NCBI GenBank assembly: GCA_035263705.1
Contig: DATFRA010000224.1
Span: forward strand, 1 to 19,278
Length of the DNA: 19,278 nt
From: DASZHJ01 sp035263705
Lineage (GTDB): Bacteria; Pseudomonadota; Alphaproteobacteria; ATCC43930; CGMCC-115725
Direction: 5' to 3'
A model generated the notes under the pieces. The model worked only from the letters and a program-made list of their open reading frames with translations, did not search any database and was not told where the DNA came from. This document shows positions 13,007-19,278 of this stretch, piece after piece. Within the stretch, counting starts at the first letter, position 1. Each line of letters starts with the position of its first letter. A program made the position numbers and the translations under genes.

Positions 13007-14095
13007 ATGGAACCTCTCATGCGCGAACATCGGATCGCCGCCATCCCCGGCGACGGCATCGGCAAGGAAGTGATCGCGGCAGGGCTCGAGGTGCTCGCGG
13101 CGCTCGAGCGGCGGGACGGCGGGTTCAACCTCGCGGTCGAGCATTTCCCCTGGGGCTCCGATTATTTCCGCGCGCGCGGCAAGCTCATGCCGGAGGATGG
13201 TGTCGCAACGCTCCGGGGCTTCGATGCGATCTTCTTCGGCGCCGTCGGCGATCCCGAGATTCCTGATCACGTGACGCTCTGGGGTCTACGGCTGCCGATC
13301 TGCCAGGGCCTCGACCAGTACGCGAATGTGCGGCCGACGCGGCTCTTGCCAGGCATCGCGGGACCGCTGCGTTACGCCACGGAAAAAAATCTCGATTGGG
13401 TGATCGTGCGCGAGAATTCCGAGGGCGAGTACGCCGGCAACGGCGGCCGCGTGCATCGAGGCTTGCCCGAGGAGGTCGCGACCGAGACCGCGGTGTTCAC
13501 CCGCGCGGGCGTCGAGCGGATCATGCGCTTCGCGTTCGGCCTCGCCCAGAGCCGGCCGCGCAAGACGCTCACAGTGGTCACCAAGTCGAACGCCCAGCGG
13601 CACGGCATGGTCATGTGGGACGAGATCGCAGTCGAGGTCGCGCGCGATTTCGCCGACGTAACCTGGGACAAGGAGCTGGTGGACGCCATGACCACGCGCA
13701 TGGTGCTGAAGCCCGGCACGATCGACGTGGTGGTGGCAACCAACCTGCACGCGGACATCCTGAGCGATCTCGCGGCGGCGCTCGCGGGAAGCCTCGGCAT
13801 CGCACCCACCGCAAATCTCAATCCCGAGCGCAAGTTTCCCTCGATGTTCGAGCCGATCCACGGCTCCGCCTTCGACATCACGGGGAAGGGGATCGCCAAC
13901 CCAGTCGCGACATTCTGGACAGCGTCCATGATGCTCGAGCATCTGGGCGAGGGTGCCGCTGCGCGCCGCCTCATGCGAGCGGTCGAGCGCGTGACCGCGG
14001 ACCCAGCGCTCCACACCCCCGATCTCGGCGGCAAGGCCACAACGCGGATGGTGACGGACGCGGTGGTGGCGGCGGTGCGGGCGGACAACGCCTGA
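13007..14095 (+). CDS. Tartrate dehydrogenase/D-malate dehydrogenase (isopropylmalate dehydrogenase family)
   Basis: A 362-residue NAD-dependent beta-decarboxylating dehydrogenase. IPGDGIGKEV, FGAVGDPEIPDH, LWGLRLPICQGLDQYANVRP, VRENSEGEYAG, K193 (TVVTKSN), NLHADILSDL with metal-binding D250 and D254, and FEPIHGSAFDITGKGIANP are all in place. The LWGLRLPI...DQYANVRP segment favours the tartrate dehydrogenase (TtuC/YeaU) or D-malate dehydrogenase (DmlA) branch over LeuB or isocitrate dehydrogenase. It would oxidise tartrate or D-malate, producing oxaloglycolate, glycerate or pyruvate plus CO2. The start may be the ATG at 13007 or the one at 13019, which has a weak GGAA upstream. It is divergent from the hydratase and ends directly against the stop of the convergent alpha/beta hydrolase gene. 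Confidence 0.9.
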   Translation: MEPLMREHRIAAIPGDGIGKEVIAAGLEVLAALERRDGGFNLAVEHFPWGSDYFRARGKLMPEDGVATLRGFDAIFFGAVGDPEIPDHVTLWGLRLPICQGLDQYANVRPTRLLPGIAGPLRYATEKNLDWVIVRENSEGEYAGNGGRVHRGLPEEVATETAVFTRAGVERIMRFAFGLAQSRPRKTLTVVTKSNAQRHGMVMWDEIAVEVARDFADVTWDKELVDAMTTRMVLKPGTIDVVVATNLHADILSDLAAALAGSLGIAPTANLNPERKFPSMFEPIHGSAFDITGKGIANPVATFWTASMMLEHLGEGAAARRLMRAVERVTADPALHTPDLGGKATTRMVTDAVVAAVRADNA

Positions 14096-15136
14096 TCAGC
14101 AGCCCGGCCGGCCGAACAGCACGGCGAGGCCGCAGGCGGAATTGAACATCGCGCGGTTGTCGTGCCCGACGCCGGTGACCTCGACGACACGGTGCTTGAG
14201 CGCCGCACCCTCGCGTGCCTGGAGATAGCGGAAATACGCGAGACCTCGCGCGAATCGATAGGGCCCCTCTGCCATCCCCGCGCAGGATCGGTCGAGCAGG
14301 CGGTGGTTTGGATCGGTGTCGGCGGTACCCAAGAGATAAACGACGTCGCGCGCCGCATATTGCCGCTCGAGCGCGGCGCCATCGCTTCCGACATAGGCGG
14401 GCGCTCCGGCGAGGCCATATTTCCAGCGATCGAAGCTCGGGCAACTCGCGGCTCCCGCGAAAGGCGCGAAGCGGCCGTCAGGCAGGGGCCGATCGTCGTT
14501 GAAATAAAGGTAGGAGGACGGGTTCGCGACGACGTAGCGCATGGCGATGCCCGCGCGGGCAAGCGCCTCCTCGCCGTGCCCTGCGACGGCGTAGCGCTGC
14601 ACCACCTGCGCGCCAGCGGAATGTCCGGCCATCACGACGCGCGCGAGGTCGGGAAACCGCTGCCGGTCGGCGAGCCGGTCTAGGATCGCGTCGAAAGCGG
14701 CAAAGGAGCTGATCGCCATCGGGCCCTCGGCGGGTTCGCCGCCCTTCCAGCCTTCGATGCTCCAGCGCAGGACGGAGTCCGGCAAGGCGTGCGCGCGAAT
14801 GTCGGGCGCTGCCAGAAACTGCGGCGCCACGAGCAATGTCGCCCGATCCGAAACGCCGGAACTCGCGAGCGCCTCCGCAGCAGAGCGGAGATAGTCGTCG
14901 GCGTTGCGCAGCGCGCCGTGCACGACGACGACCGCCTCCGTCACACCGGGGAGCGGCGCTTCCCAGTCCCGTGACAGATAGACCGGCAGTTCTCCGGTCC
15001 CCTCGGGCGCGGCGACGACCACTCTGTGCTCGCCGACCGCTGCGACCGGGCGCTCCTGAATCCCTTGCTGAGCTCGCGCAGAACCGACCGCGAGCAGAAT
15101 GGCGGCGAGGAGAAGCGTCCGAAGAATTGTCGACAT
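14096..15136 (-). CDS. Secreted alpha/beta hydrolase (esterase-like)
   Basis: A 346-residue exported protein. The signal peptide MSTILRTLLLAAILLAVGSA ends at ARA|QQ (about residue 22). The alpha/beta-hydrolase core shows EAVVVVHGALRNADDY (oxyanion-hole region), the nucleophile elbow GHSAG (S173), a likely acid D273 in LLGTADTD and the catalytic H325 in TGVGHDNRAMF. An ester or amide in the periplasm is the likely substrate type; there is no PHA depolymerase-type substrate-binding domain. The frame is open to 15190, but the upstream part would place extra residues before the signal peptide; the ATG at 15136 is preferred although its ribosome binding site is weak. It is divergent from the formyltransferase gene and abuts the dehydrogenase stop with no intervening base. 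Confidence 0.87.
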   Translation of the reverse strand: MSTILRTLLLAAILLAVGSARAQQGIQERPVAAVGEHRVVVAAPEGTGELPVYLSRDWEAPLPGVTEAVVVVHGALRNADDYLRSAAEALASSGVSDRATLLVAPQFLAAPDIRAHALPDSVLRWSIEGWKGGEPAEGPMAISSFAAFDAILDRLADRQRFPDLARVVMAGHSAGAQVVQRYAVAGHGEEALARAGIAMRYVVANPSSYLYFNDDRPLPDGRFAPFAGAASCPSFDRWKYGLAGAPAYVGSDGAALERQYAARDVVYLLGTADTDPNHRLLDRSCAGMAEGPYRFARGLAYFRYLQAREGAALKHRVVEVTGVGHDNRAMFNSACGLAVLFGRPGC

Positions 15137-15253
15137 GATCGCAACTCGCGTCCTCGGGAGCCAGGCCCCGGAACAGATAATGAGCACCAAGGCCCGATCC
15201 GGCCAGTTGTCTCCACGTGATCGCCGGGCTAAATGACGGTCGGCGACCAGGAC

Positions 15254-15262
15254 GGAGGGAGG
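15254..15262 (+). promoter_or_regulatory. Ribosome binding site fixing the formyltransferase start
   Basis: GGAGGGAGG five nt before the ATG at 15268. This excludes an upstream reading from 15217. Confidence 0.85.
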
Positions 15263-15267
15263 CTCGC

Positions 15268-16188
15268 ATGCGGTTAGCCTTGATCGGTCAGCAGGCCTTC
15301 GGCCGCGCGGTGCTCGACGCCTTCAAGGCGCGCGGCGACACCATCGCGGGCGTCTTCGTGGCGCCGGAGAAGCCCGGCACCAAGCCCGATCCGCTGCGCG
15401 CGCGCGCCGAGGAGCTCGGCATTCCCGTCTTCCAGTTCCAGCGCTACAGCGCCGAGGAGCCGCTGGCGACGCTCCGCGGTCTCGCCGTCGATATCGGCGT
15501 CATGGCCTATGTGATCCAGTTCGTGCCGCAGTCCTTCGTCAACATACCGAGGCGCGGCACCATCCAGTTCCATCCCTCGCTGCTGCCGGCGCACCGCGGC
15601 CCCTCCTCCATCAACTGGCCGATCATGCTGGGGAAGCGCGAGACGGGCCTCACGATCTTCCGGCCAAGCGACGGGCTCGACGAGGGACCCGTGATCCTCC
15701 AGAAGACGATCGCGATCGGCCCCGACGACACCCTTGGCTCGGTCTATTTCGACCGGATCTTTCCGCTGGGCGTGGCCGCTCTCCTCGAGGCGGCCGACCT
15801 CGTCATCGCGGGCCGCGCGGAGGAGCGCGTGCAGGACGAAACCCAGGCGAGCTATGAGGGCTGGGTGCGCGAGGCGGAATCGCACATCGCCTGGGGTCAC
15901 CCGCTCGACGTCGTCTACAACCTGATCCGCGGCTGCAACCCGCAGCCGGGCGCCTGGACGACGCTTGCGGGCAAGCGGCTGCAGATCTTCGACGCCCGCA
16001 AGATCCCCGCGCGCACCTTCGGCAGCGTCAGGGGGCTGAAGCTCGGCCAGGTCGCCGCGATGACCGCGGAGGGCTTCACCGTGCACGCGCACGGCGGATT
16101 CATCGAGGTGCTGCGCTGCCGCGTCGACGGCGGGGCCAAGATCGCCGGCAAGGATGCCGGCCTGACGGTCGGCGCCATATTGGAGTGA
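15268..16188 (+). CDS. Formyltransferase-fold protein, 10-formyl-THF hydrolase (FDH N-domain)-like
   Basis: A 306-residue protein with an N-terminal formyltransferase domain and a C-terminal Fmt-type domain (about 205-300). It opens MRLALIGQQAFGRAVLDAF and holds the signature FHPSLLPAHRGPSSINWPIM followed by TGLTIFRPSDGLDEGPVI. The catalytic pair H102 and D138 is present, but the Asn two residues before the His in methionyl-tRNA formyltransferase is Gln (Q100). The HPSLLPxHRG...INW pattern is closest to the hydrolase domain of 10-formyltetrahydrofolate dehydrogenase, here without its aldehyde dehydrogenase partner. It may hydrolyse 10-formyl-THF or formylate a small molecule. It is the first of a two-gene plus-strand unit with a SAM methyltransferase 7 nt downstream. 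Confidence 0.9.
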   Translation: MRLALIGQQAFGRAVLDAFKARGDTIAGVFVAPEKPGTKPDPLRARAEELGIPVFQFQRYSAEEPLATLRGLAVDIGVMAYVIQFVPQSFVNIPRRGTIQFHPSLLPAHRGPSSINWPIMLGKRETGLTIFRPSDGLDEGPVILQKTIAIGPDDTLGSVYFDRIFPLGVAALLEAADLVIAGRAEERVQDETQASYEGWVREAESHIAWGHPLDVVYNLIRGCNPQPGAWTTLAGKRLQIFDARKIPARTFGSVRGLKLGQVAAMTAEGFTVHAHGGFIEVLRCRVDGGAKIAGKDAGLTVGAILE

Positions 16189-16195
16189 CCGCGCC

Positions 16196-17002
16196 GTGGC
16201 ACAGTCCGACAAGACTTTCGCGGGCTCGATCCCGGCACTCTACGATCGCTATTTGGGCCCGATGCTCTTCGAGCCCTATGCGCTCGACATAGCCGAGCGC
16301 GTGACGCGGCTTGCGCCGAAGCGCATTCTCGAGACCGCGGCGGGTACGGGCATCGTCACGCGGGCACTGTCACGTCAACTGCCGACCGTGCCGATTGTCG
16401 CGACCGATCTCAACCAGCCCATGCTGGATCATGCGGCCGCGCAGACGTCGGCCGACAGGATCACCTGGCAGCAAGCCGATGCACAGGCATTGCCGTTCGA
16501 CGACGCCAGCTTCGATGTCGTCGTCTGCCAATTCGGCGTGATGTTCGTTCCGGACAAGGACAAGGCGTATCGCGAGGCGAGGCGCGTACTCGCGCCTGGC
16601 GGTCACTTCGTATTGAGCGTTTGGGACCGCATCGAGGACAACGAGATCTCGGACGTCGTATCGCGCGCCGTCGCATCGCTGTTCCCGCCGGACCCTCCGG
16701 GCTTCTTGGCCCGCACGCCCCACGGCTACCACGATCTATCTGCGATCGCGGACGCGCTGAAGCGCTGCGGGTTCTCCTCTGTCCGGAGTGAGACCGTGGA
16801 AAAGCGTGGTCGCGCGCCGTCACCGCGGGATCCCGCGGTCGGCTTTTGCGAGGGCTCGCCCTTGCGAAACGAGATCGAGGCACGCGACAAGTCCCGCCTC
16901 GCAGAAGCAACCGACACCGCGGCCGAAGCCGTGGCGAGGCGCTTCGGAAGAGGCCCGATCGACGGCAAGCTCCTGGCTCACGTTTTCGAGGCAGCGCGCT
17001 AG
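16196..17002 (+). CDS. Class I SAM-dependent methyltransferase (ubiE/type-11 fold)
   Basis: A 268-residue methyltransferase. Motif I is RILETAAGTGIVTRAL (about 43-58), the ribose-binding acidic loop is ATDLNQPML (69-77), then QADAQALPFDDASFDVVVCQFGVMF (motifs II-III region) and EARRVLAPGGHFVLSVWDR complete the type-11 fold. The substrate cannot be inferred. The start is GTG at 16196, eight bases past the formyltransferase stop, with GGAG about 10 nt upstream inside the end of that gene, so the two are probably translated from one message. The linkage with a folate-type formyltransferase suggests one-carbon modification of a common substrate, which is inference only. It ends 10 nt from the convergent ABC permease stop. 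Confidence 0.88.
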   Translation: MAQSDKTFAGSIPALYDRYLGPMLFEPYALDIAERVTRLAPKRILETAAGTGIVTRALSRQLPTVPIVATDLNQPMLDHAAAQTSADRITWQQADAQALPFDDASFDVVVCQFGVMFVPDKDKAYREARRVLAPGGHFVLSVWDRIEDNEISDVVSRAVASLFPPDPPGFLARTPHGYHDLSAIADALKRCGFSSVRSETVEKRGRAPSPRDPAVGFCEGSPLRNEIEARDKSRLAEATDTAAEAVARRFGRGPIDGKLLAHVFEAAR

Positions 17003-17012
17003 GGTGGGTGCG

Positions 17013-17798
17013 TCAGGCCGCCTCGGCCTCGGGGTGCCAGACCAGGAGGCGGCGCCGGGTCTGCTCCATCGCCTTGACGAGCGCGGACCCCGCGACGGCG
17101 ATGGCGATGATGCCCGCGAAGACGCCGGGCGAATCCGCGAACCGCATCGACTGCACCATGGTTGCGCCGAGCCCCTCGCCGCCCATCGCCATTTCGGTGA
17201 GGACAGCCACGATGAGCGAGATGGGGAGCGCGACCTGGAGCCCGGTCATGATCTGCGGAAACGCCGCGGGGAGCGCGATCTCCCAGAGCAGGCGGCGCTC
17301 GCTGGTACCGAGGCCGCGCGCCGACCAGATCAGGATCCGGTCGACGCCCTCGGTGGCCGCGGCCGCCTCGACGATCACCGGGAAGACCGCGGAGAACGCC
17401 ACCATCAGGATCTTGGACTCGTCAAAGACGCCGAACCACAGCACGAACACCGGCAGGAAGGCGATCTTGGGCATGGGCAGGCCCACCGACACCAGCGGAT
17501 CGAAGAACCAGCGCGCGAGGCGCACCCGCGCAACCAGGATCCCGATTGCCACGCCGAGCGCCGCCGCCAGGGCAAACCCGATGAGCGCACGATAGAGCGT
17601 AAAGGCGAGCGCCATCGGCAGCTGGCCCGACGCGGTGTCGAGAGCGAGCCGCCGCATCACCGTCGAGAACGACGGCAGCAGAAAGTCCGTGGTGACGTGG
17701 AGCCGCGCCGCCACCTCCCAGGCCACGACCAGGATCAGCATCAGCGCATTGCGCCGGAGCCCGCGCAGCAGGACCGGGGCCTCGGTTACTCCCGCCAT
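17013..17798 (-). CDS. ABC transporter permease (NitT/TauT family), second permease
   Basis: A 261-residue inner-membrane permease of the SsuC/TauC type, forming part of the channel of an organic-anion importer. It has about six hydrophobic helices and the cytoplasmic EAA-type loop GVDRILIWSARGLGTSERRLLWEIALPAAFPQIMTGLQVALP, which contacts the ATPase. LPMPKIAFLPVFVLWFG is another family stretch. The ATG at 17798 overlaps the end of the preceding permease by 13 nt, so translation is coupled; GGAG lies about 9 nt upstream. It is only distantly similar to the neighbouring permease, so the two probably form a heterodimer. Substrate (taurine, sulfonate, nitrate, pyrimidine or other) is not determinable without the binding protein. 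Confidence 0.92.
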   Translation of the reverse strand: MAGVTEAPVLLRGLRRNALMLILVVAWEVAARLHVTTDFLLPSFSTVMRRLALDTASGQLPMALAFTLYRALIGFALAAALGVAIGILVARVRLARWFFDPLVSVGLPMPKIAFLPVFVLWFGVFDESKILMVAFSAVFPVIVEAAAATEGVDRILIWSARGLGTSERRLLWEIALPAAFPQIMTGLQVALPISLIVAVLTEMAMGGEGLGATMVQSMRFADSPGVFAGIIAIAVAGSALVKAMEQTRRRLLVWHPEAEAA

Positions 17799-18526
17799 GC
17801 GAGCGCGCTCCGCATGATCACGAGATAGATCCGGTCGGCGAGGAAGCCCACGGCGGCAACGGTGAGGACGCCCGCGAACATCGCGTCGTAGGCGCCGCCC
17901 TCGCCGAGGAACGAGATCAGATAGCCGAGGCCGCGCTGCCCGATCACGAATTCCGAGCTCACCAGCAGGATGAAGGAGAGCGCCAGGGCGTTGCGCGTGC
18001 CGGCGAGGATCTCAGGCAAGGCCGATGGGATCACCACTTCCCACAGCACCGCCCAGCGCGAGGCGCCAGCGGCGAGCGCCGACCAGATCAGCACGCGGTC
18101 GACGCCGCGCGCGCCGTTATAGGCGCTCAGCACCACCGGCAGGAGGCAGCCGATGAAGATCGAGGCGATTTTGGACGCGCTGCCGAGGCCGAGCCAGAGG
18201 ATCATCACGGGGATCAGCGCCGATTTCGGCATGGGATAGAGCGCGCGCACCAGCGGGTGCACGAGGTCGTCGAGCGGCCTGTACCAAGCCATCAGCACGC
18301 CGAGCGCGGTGCCGACGACGACGCCGAGCGCGAGGCCCGCGGACAAGTTCTGCACCGAGGAGAGCCCGTGGCTCGCGAGATCGCCGGAGCGCAGCAGGTT
18401 CCACCAGGCGACGGCCACGGTGCTGAGCGGTGGCACCGAAGTGGGATCGATGAGGCCGAGCCTCGGCGCCACCTCCCATAGGAATGCGAGGAGCAGGATC
18501 GGCGAATACCGCTCGAGCGCGCTCAC
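17786..18526 (-). CDS. ABC transporter permease (NitT/TauT family), first permease
   Basis: A 246-residue SsuC/TauC-type permease starting VSALERYSPILLLAFLWEVA. Family stretches include LYPMPKSALIPVMILWLG and the EAA loop VDRVLIWSALAAGASRWAVLWEVVIPSALPEIL, with helices before and after it. The start is a GTG at 18526 whose TG overlaps the ATPase stop (GTGA), with AGGG a few nt upstream. The same frame stays open back to 19045, but that upstream part is a shadow of the ATPase gene. It works with the second permease and the ATPase as one importer; no substrate-binding protein is in the window, and it may lie upstream of the ATPase. Confidence 0.92.
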   Translation of the reverse strand: MSALERYSPILLLAFLWEVAPRLGLIDPTSVPPLSTVAVAWWNLLRSGDLASHGLSSVQNLSAGLALGVVVGTALGVLMAWYRPLDDLVHPLVRALYPMPKSALIPVMILWLGLGSASKIASIFIGCLLPVVLSAYNGARGVDRVLIWSALAAGASRWAVLWEVVIPSALPEILAGTRNALALSFILLVSSEFVIGQRGLGYLISFLGEGGAYDAMFAGVLTVAAVGFLADRIYLVIMRSALAWRE

Positions 18527-19278
18527 CGGTCGCCCTTCTGGCTTTGCGTGAGCAAGGCCTCTTTCCGCACGGAGTCCCAGAGATGGTCGACCTTGTCGGT
18601 GAACTCGCGCGACTTGACCATCTCCGGCGCCGGCCTTCCGTTGCGGCCGATTTCCACGATCTCCTTGATCCGGCCGGGCCGCGCCGACATCACGGCGACA
18701 CGGTCGGCGAGATAGACGGCCTCGCGCACGTCGTGGGTGACGAACACCACCGTCTTGGGACGCCTCTCCATGATGCCCAGGAGCTCCTCGTGCATGAGGC
18801 CTCGGGTTTGGGCATCGAGCGCGCCGAAGGGTTCGTCCATCAGCAGGATCGCCGGATCGATCGCGAGCGTACGCGCGATCGCCACGCGCTGCTTCATGCC
18901 ACCCGAAAGATGCGCGGGATAGCTGTCCTCGAAGCCCGTGAGGTGGACGAGGTCGATGAACTCCTGCGCCCGGTGCTCGCGCTCGGGCCGCGGCAGCTTC
19001 TGCTTCTCGAGGCCGTAGAGGATGTTCTGCTTCACCGTCTTCCACGGGAAAAGGGCGAAGTTCTGGAACACGATGCCGCGGTCCGGGCCCGGTCCGGTGA
19101 CCGGTGCACCGCCGACGCTGATCCGTCCGGTCTCCACCGGCAGGAAGCCGCCGAGCAGATAGAGCAGCGTGCTCTTGCCGCAGCCGGATGGACCCAGCAG
19201 TGCCAGGAACTCACGCTCGCGAACCGCAAGGCTCACTTCGTCGAGCGCCAGCACCGACCGGCCGCGGGCCGGCCGGTA
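18523..19278 (-). CDS. ABC transporter ATP-binding protein (SsuB/TauB type), 5' end outside window
   Basis: The nucleotide-binding subunit of the importer, with a complete set of motifs: Walker A GPSGCGKST, Q-loop VFQNFALFPW, signature LSGGMKQR, Walker B ILLMDEPFGALD and H-loop FVTHDVREAV. The SsuB/TauB/NrtC group is indicated by FPWKTVKQNI and PFGALDAQTR. A GTG at 19254 could be read as a start, but the frame stays open to the window edge and the residues before it (YRPARGRS then VLALDEVSL) fit the normal N-terminal strand with the adenine-stacking Tyr. The true start therefore lies outside. Its stop overlaps the start of the first permease (GTGA). Confidence 0.93.
   Translation of the reverse strand, partial: YRPARGRSVLALDEVSLAVREREFLALLGPSGCGKSTLLYLLGGFLPVETGRISVGGAPVTGPGPDRGIVFQNFALFPWKTVKQNILYGLEKQKLPRPEREHRAQEFIDLVHLTGFEDSYPAHLSGGMKQRVAIARTLAIDPAILLMDEPFGALDAQTRGLMHEELLGIMERRPKTVVFVTHDVREAVYLADRVAVMSARPGRIKEIVEIGRNGRPAPEMVKSREFTDKVDHLWDSVRKEALLTQSQKGDR

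Noticed and set aside
18527..19045. N-terminal extension of the first ABC permease
   Set aside because: Shadow of the ATPase gene; the permease begins at the GTG overlapping the ATPase stop.
1..19278. tRNA, rRNA, CRISPR, integrase or transposase genes
   Set aside because: None seen: no cloverleaf-like segment, no regularly spaced identical repeats with spacers, no recombinase motifs.

Overview
The window is about two-thirds G+C, uses ATG/GTG starts with GGAGG-type ribosome binding sites, and is densely packed with short intergenic gaps. Protein types (DUF1028, a gamma-glutamyltransferase-like acylase, FTR1 with a cupredoxin partner, NitT/TauT-type ABC permeases, an FDH-like formyltransferase) suggest a soil or water alphaproteobacterium, probably Hyphomicrobiales or Rhodospirillales. 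This placement is inferred from composition and remembered family distribution, not from a marker gene. I see no rRNA, tRNA, CRISPR, integrase or transposase.

Layout. (1) 1-3197, minus strand: a gamma-glutamyltransferase-family acylase, a secreted PEBP/YbhB-like protein and a DUF1028 protein (cut by the window start), probably one operon. (2) 3489-3914, minus: a small secreted protein made of four 12-residue charged Phe-rich repeats and a Tyr/Pro-rich tail. (3) 4105-5643, plus: a Rieske-FAD/NAD oxidoreductase of the AIFL type. (4) 5660-10031, minus: NIPSNAP protein, ThDP-dependent 2-oxo-acid enzyme, aldehyde dehydrogenase and HAD-type hydrolase. A pair of inverted REP-like palindromes lies between the ThDP-enzyme and dehydrogenase genes, in a gap of about 180 bp. 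(5) 10132-11509, minus: an FTR1 iron permease and a secreted cupredoxin-fold partner, headed by a striking double palindrome (11529-11575) that looks like paired Fur boxes. The FTR1 reading frame runs through what looks like the signal peptide and N-terminus of a third, truncated protein. (6) 11647-15136: alternating strands with an NTF2-like protein, a MhpD-type hydratase, a tartrate/D-malate dehydrogenase and a secreted alpha/beta hydrolase. (7) 15268-17002, plus: an FDH-like formyltransferase/hydrolase and a SAM methyltransferase. (8) 17013-19278, minus: an ABC importer with two different permeases and an ATPase whose 5' end lies outside the window.

Functionally this is a metabolic region rather than a mobile island: peptide/acyl hydrolysis, 2-oxo-acid decarboxylation followed by aldehyde oxidation, hydroxy-diacid oxidation, iron uptake and organic-anion import. 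The most notable observations are the double Fur-like operator, the FTR1 fusion to a decayed downstream gene, the REP-like pair and the repeat-built secreted protein. I found no clear evidence of a wholly new defence or mobile system.
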